Shown piece by piece: positions 5,348-5,427 of a stretch of DNA of 5,427 bases. The position numbers were made by a program, and so were the translations under genes. Where the stretch lies: the NCBI GenBank assembly GCA_904501865.1, contig CAJGCF010000081.1:1-5427 (forward strand), read 5' to 3'. The first letter of the stretch is position 1. Every line of letters starts with the position of its first letter. The notes beneath the pieces were generated by a model. The model was not told where the DNA came from. It worked only from the letters and a program-made list of their open reading frames with translations, and did no database searches. The DNA comes from an uncultured Clostridia bacterium (GTDB lineage: Bacteria > Bacillota > Clostridia > Oscillospirales > CAG-272).

Positions 5348-5366
5348 AAATTCACGTTGTGAATTT
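5348..5366 (+). repeat. Hairpin 1 of 3 after tRNA-Asp
   Basis: AAATTCAC (5348-5355) and GTGAATTT (5359-5366) form a perfect 8-bp stem with loop GTT, starting 6 nt after the tRNA CCA. There is no T-tract, so it is not a standard terminator by itself. Confidence 0.65.
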
Positions 5367-5372
5367 GATTCA

Positions 5373-5396
5373 AGCAAACTTCAAAAGAAGTTTGCT
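5373..5396 (+). repeat. Hairpin 2 of 3 after tRNA-Asp
   Basis: AGCAAACTTC (5373-5382) and GAAGTTTGCT (5387-5396) form a perfect 10-bp stem with an AAAA loop. It lies 6 nt after hairpin 1. It is the strongest of the three and could stop the tRNA transcript weakly, but only ACTTTT follows at a distance. Confidence 0.7.
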
Positions 5397-5401
5397 GATG
5401 A

Positions 5402-5418
5402 CTTACTTTTCAAGTAAG
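5402..5418 (+). repeat. Hairpin 3 of 3, next to the window edge
   Basis: CTTACTT (5402-5408) and AAGTAAG (5412-5418) form a perfect 7-bp stem with a TTC loop. It is followed by AAAAAAGGA at the window end, which could be the ribosome-binding site of a gene just outside. Confidence 0.6.
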
Positions 5419-5427
5419 AAAAAAGGA

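Overview
The window looks like chromosomal housekeeping DNA from an anaerobic low-to-moderate-GC Firmicute (class Clostridia, probably an Oscillospirales/Ruminococcaceae-type gut lineage). Three things point there: the order holB - ricT(yaaT) - trmN6, which resembles the holB-yaaT-yabA-yabB neighbourhood of Bacillus and the clostridia; a 56-residue clostridial 2[4Fe-4S] ferredoxin; and textbook sigma-A promoters with 17-bp spacers. The lineage below class level is an inference.

Layout. Positions 1-297 hold the 3' end of holB (DNA polymerase III delta' subunit). It is followed after 45 bp by ricT (343-1461), a PSP1-domain Fe-S protein. An AT-rich gap then carries two overlapping sigma-A promoters that drive a tiny ferredoxin gene (1617-1787), which ends at a hairpin terminator (about 1819-1859). 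Next come trmN6 (1926-2684, tRNA A37 N6-methyltransferase) and, 13 bp later, a ttcA-family tRNA thiolase gene (2698-3459). These two form an apparent tRNA-modification operon. A perfect bidirectional terminator (3557-3592) separates them from a convergent minus-strand gene (3594-4901). That gene encodes a PlsC-like acyltransferase fused to a zinc ribbon and a C-terminal beta-rich domain, and it has its own consensus promoter at 4942-4970. To the right, a consensus promoter (5080-5108) preceded by phased A-tracts drives two tRNA genes, tRNA-Val(UAC) and tRNA-Asp(GUC). The tRNAs are separated by a perfect 10-bp hairpin and followed by three tandem perfect hairpins that run to the window edge.

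How the parts fit. Translation and RNA metabolism dominate: two tRNA-modifying enzymes, two tRNAs, and RicT, whose Bacillus homologue is a specificity factor for RNase Y mRNA processing. Three of the plus-strand products are expected to carry or handle [4Fe-4S] clusters (RicT, ferredoxin, TtcA). The acyltransferase belongs to phospholipid synthesis and is a separate transcription unit.

I found no mobile element, CRISPR array, defence cassette or other clearly new system. The items most worth a second look are the hairpin cluster after the tRNAs, the double ferredoxin promoter, the dyad in the acyltransferase leader with its ambiguous start codon, and the acyltransferase domain architecture.
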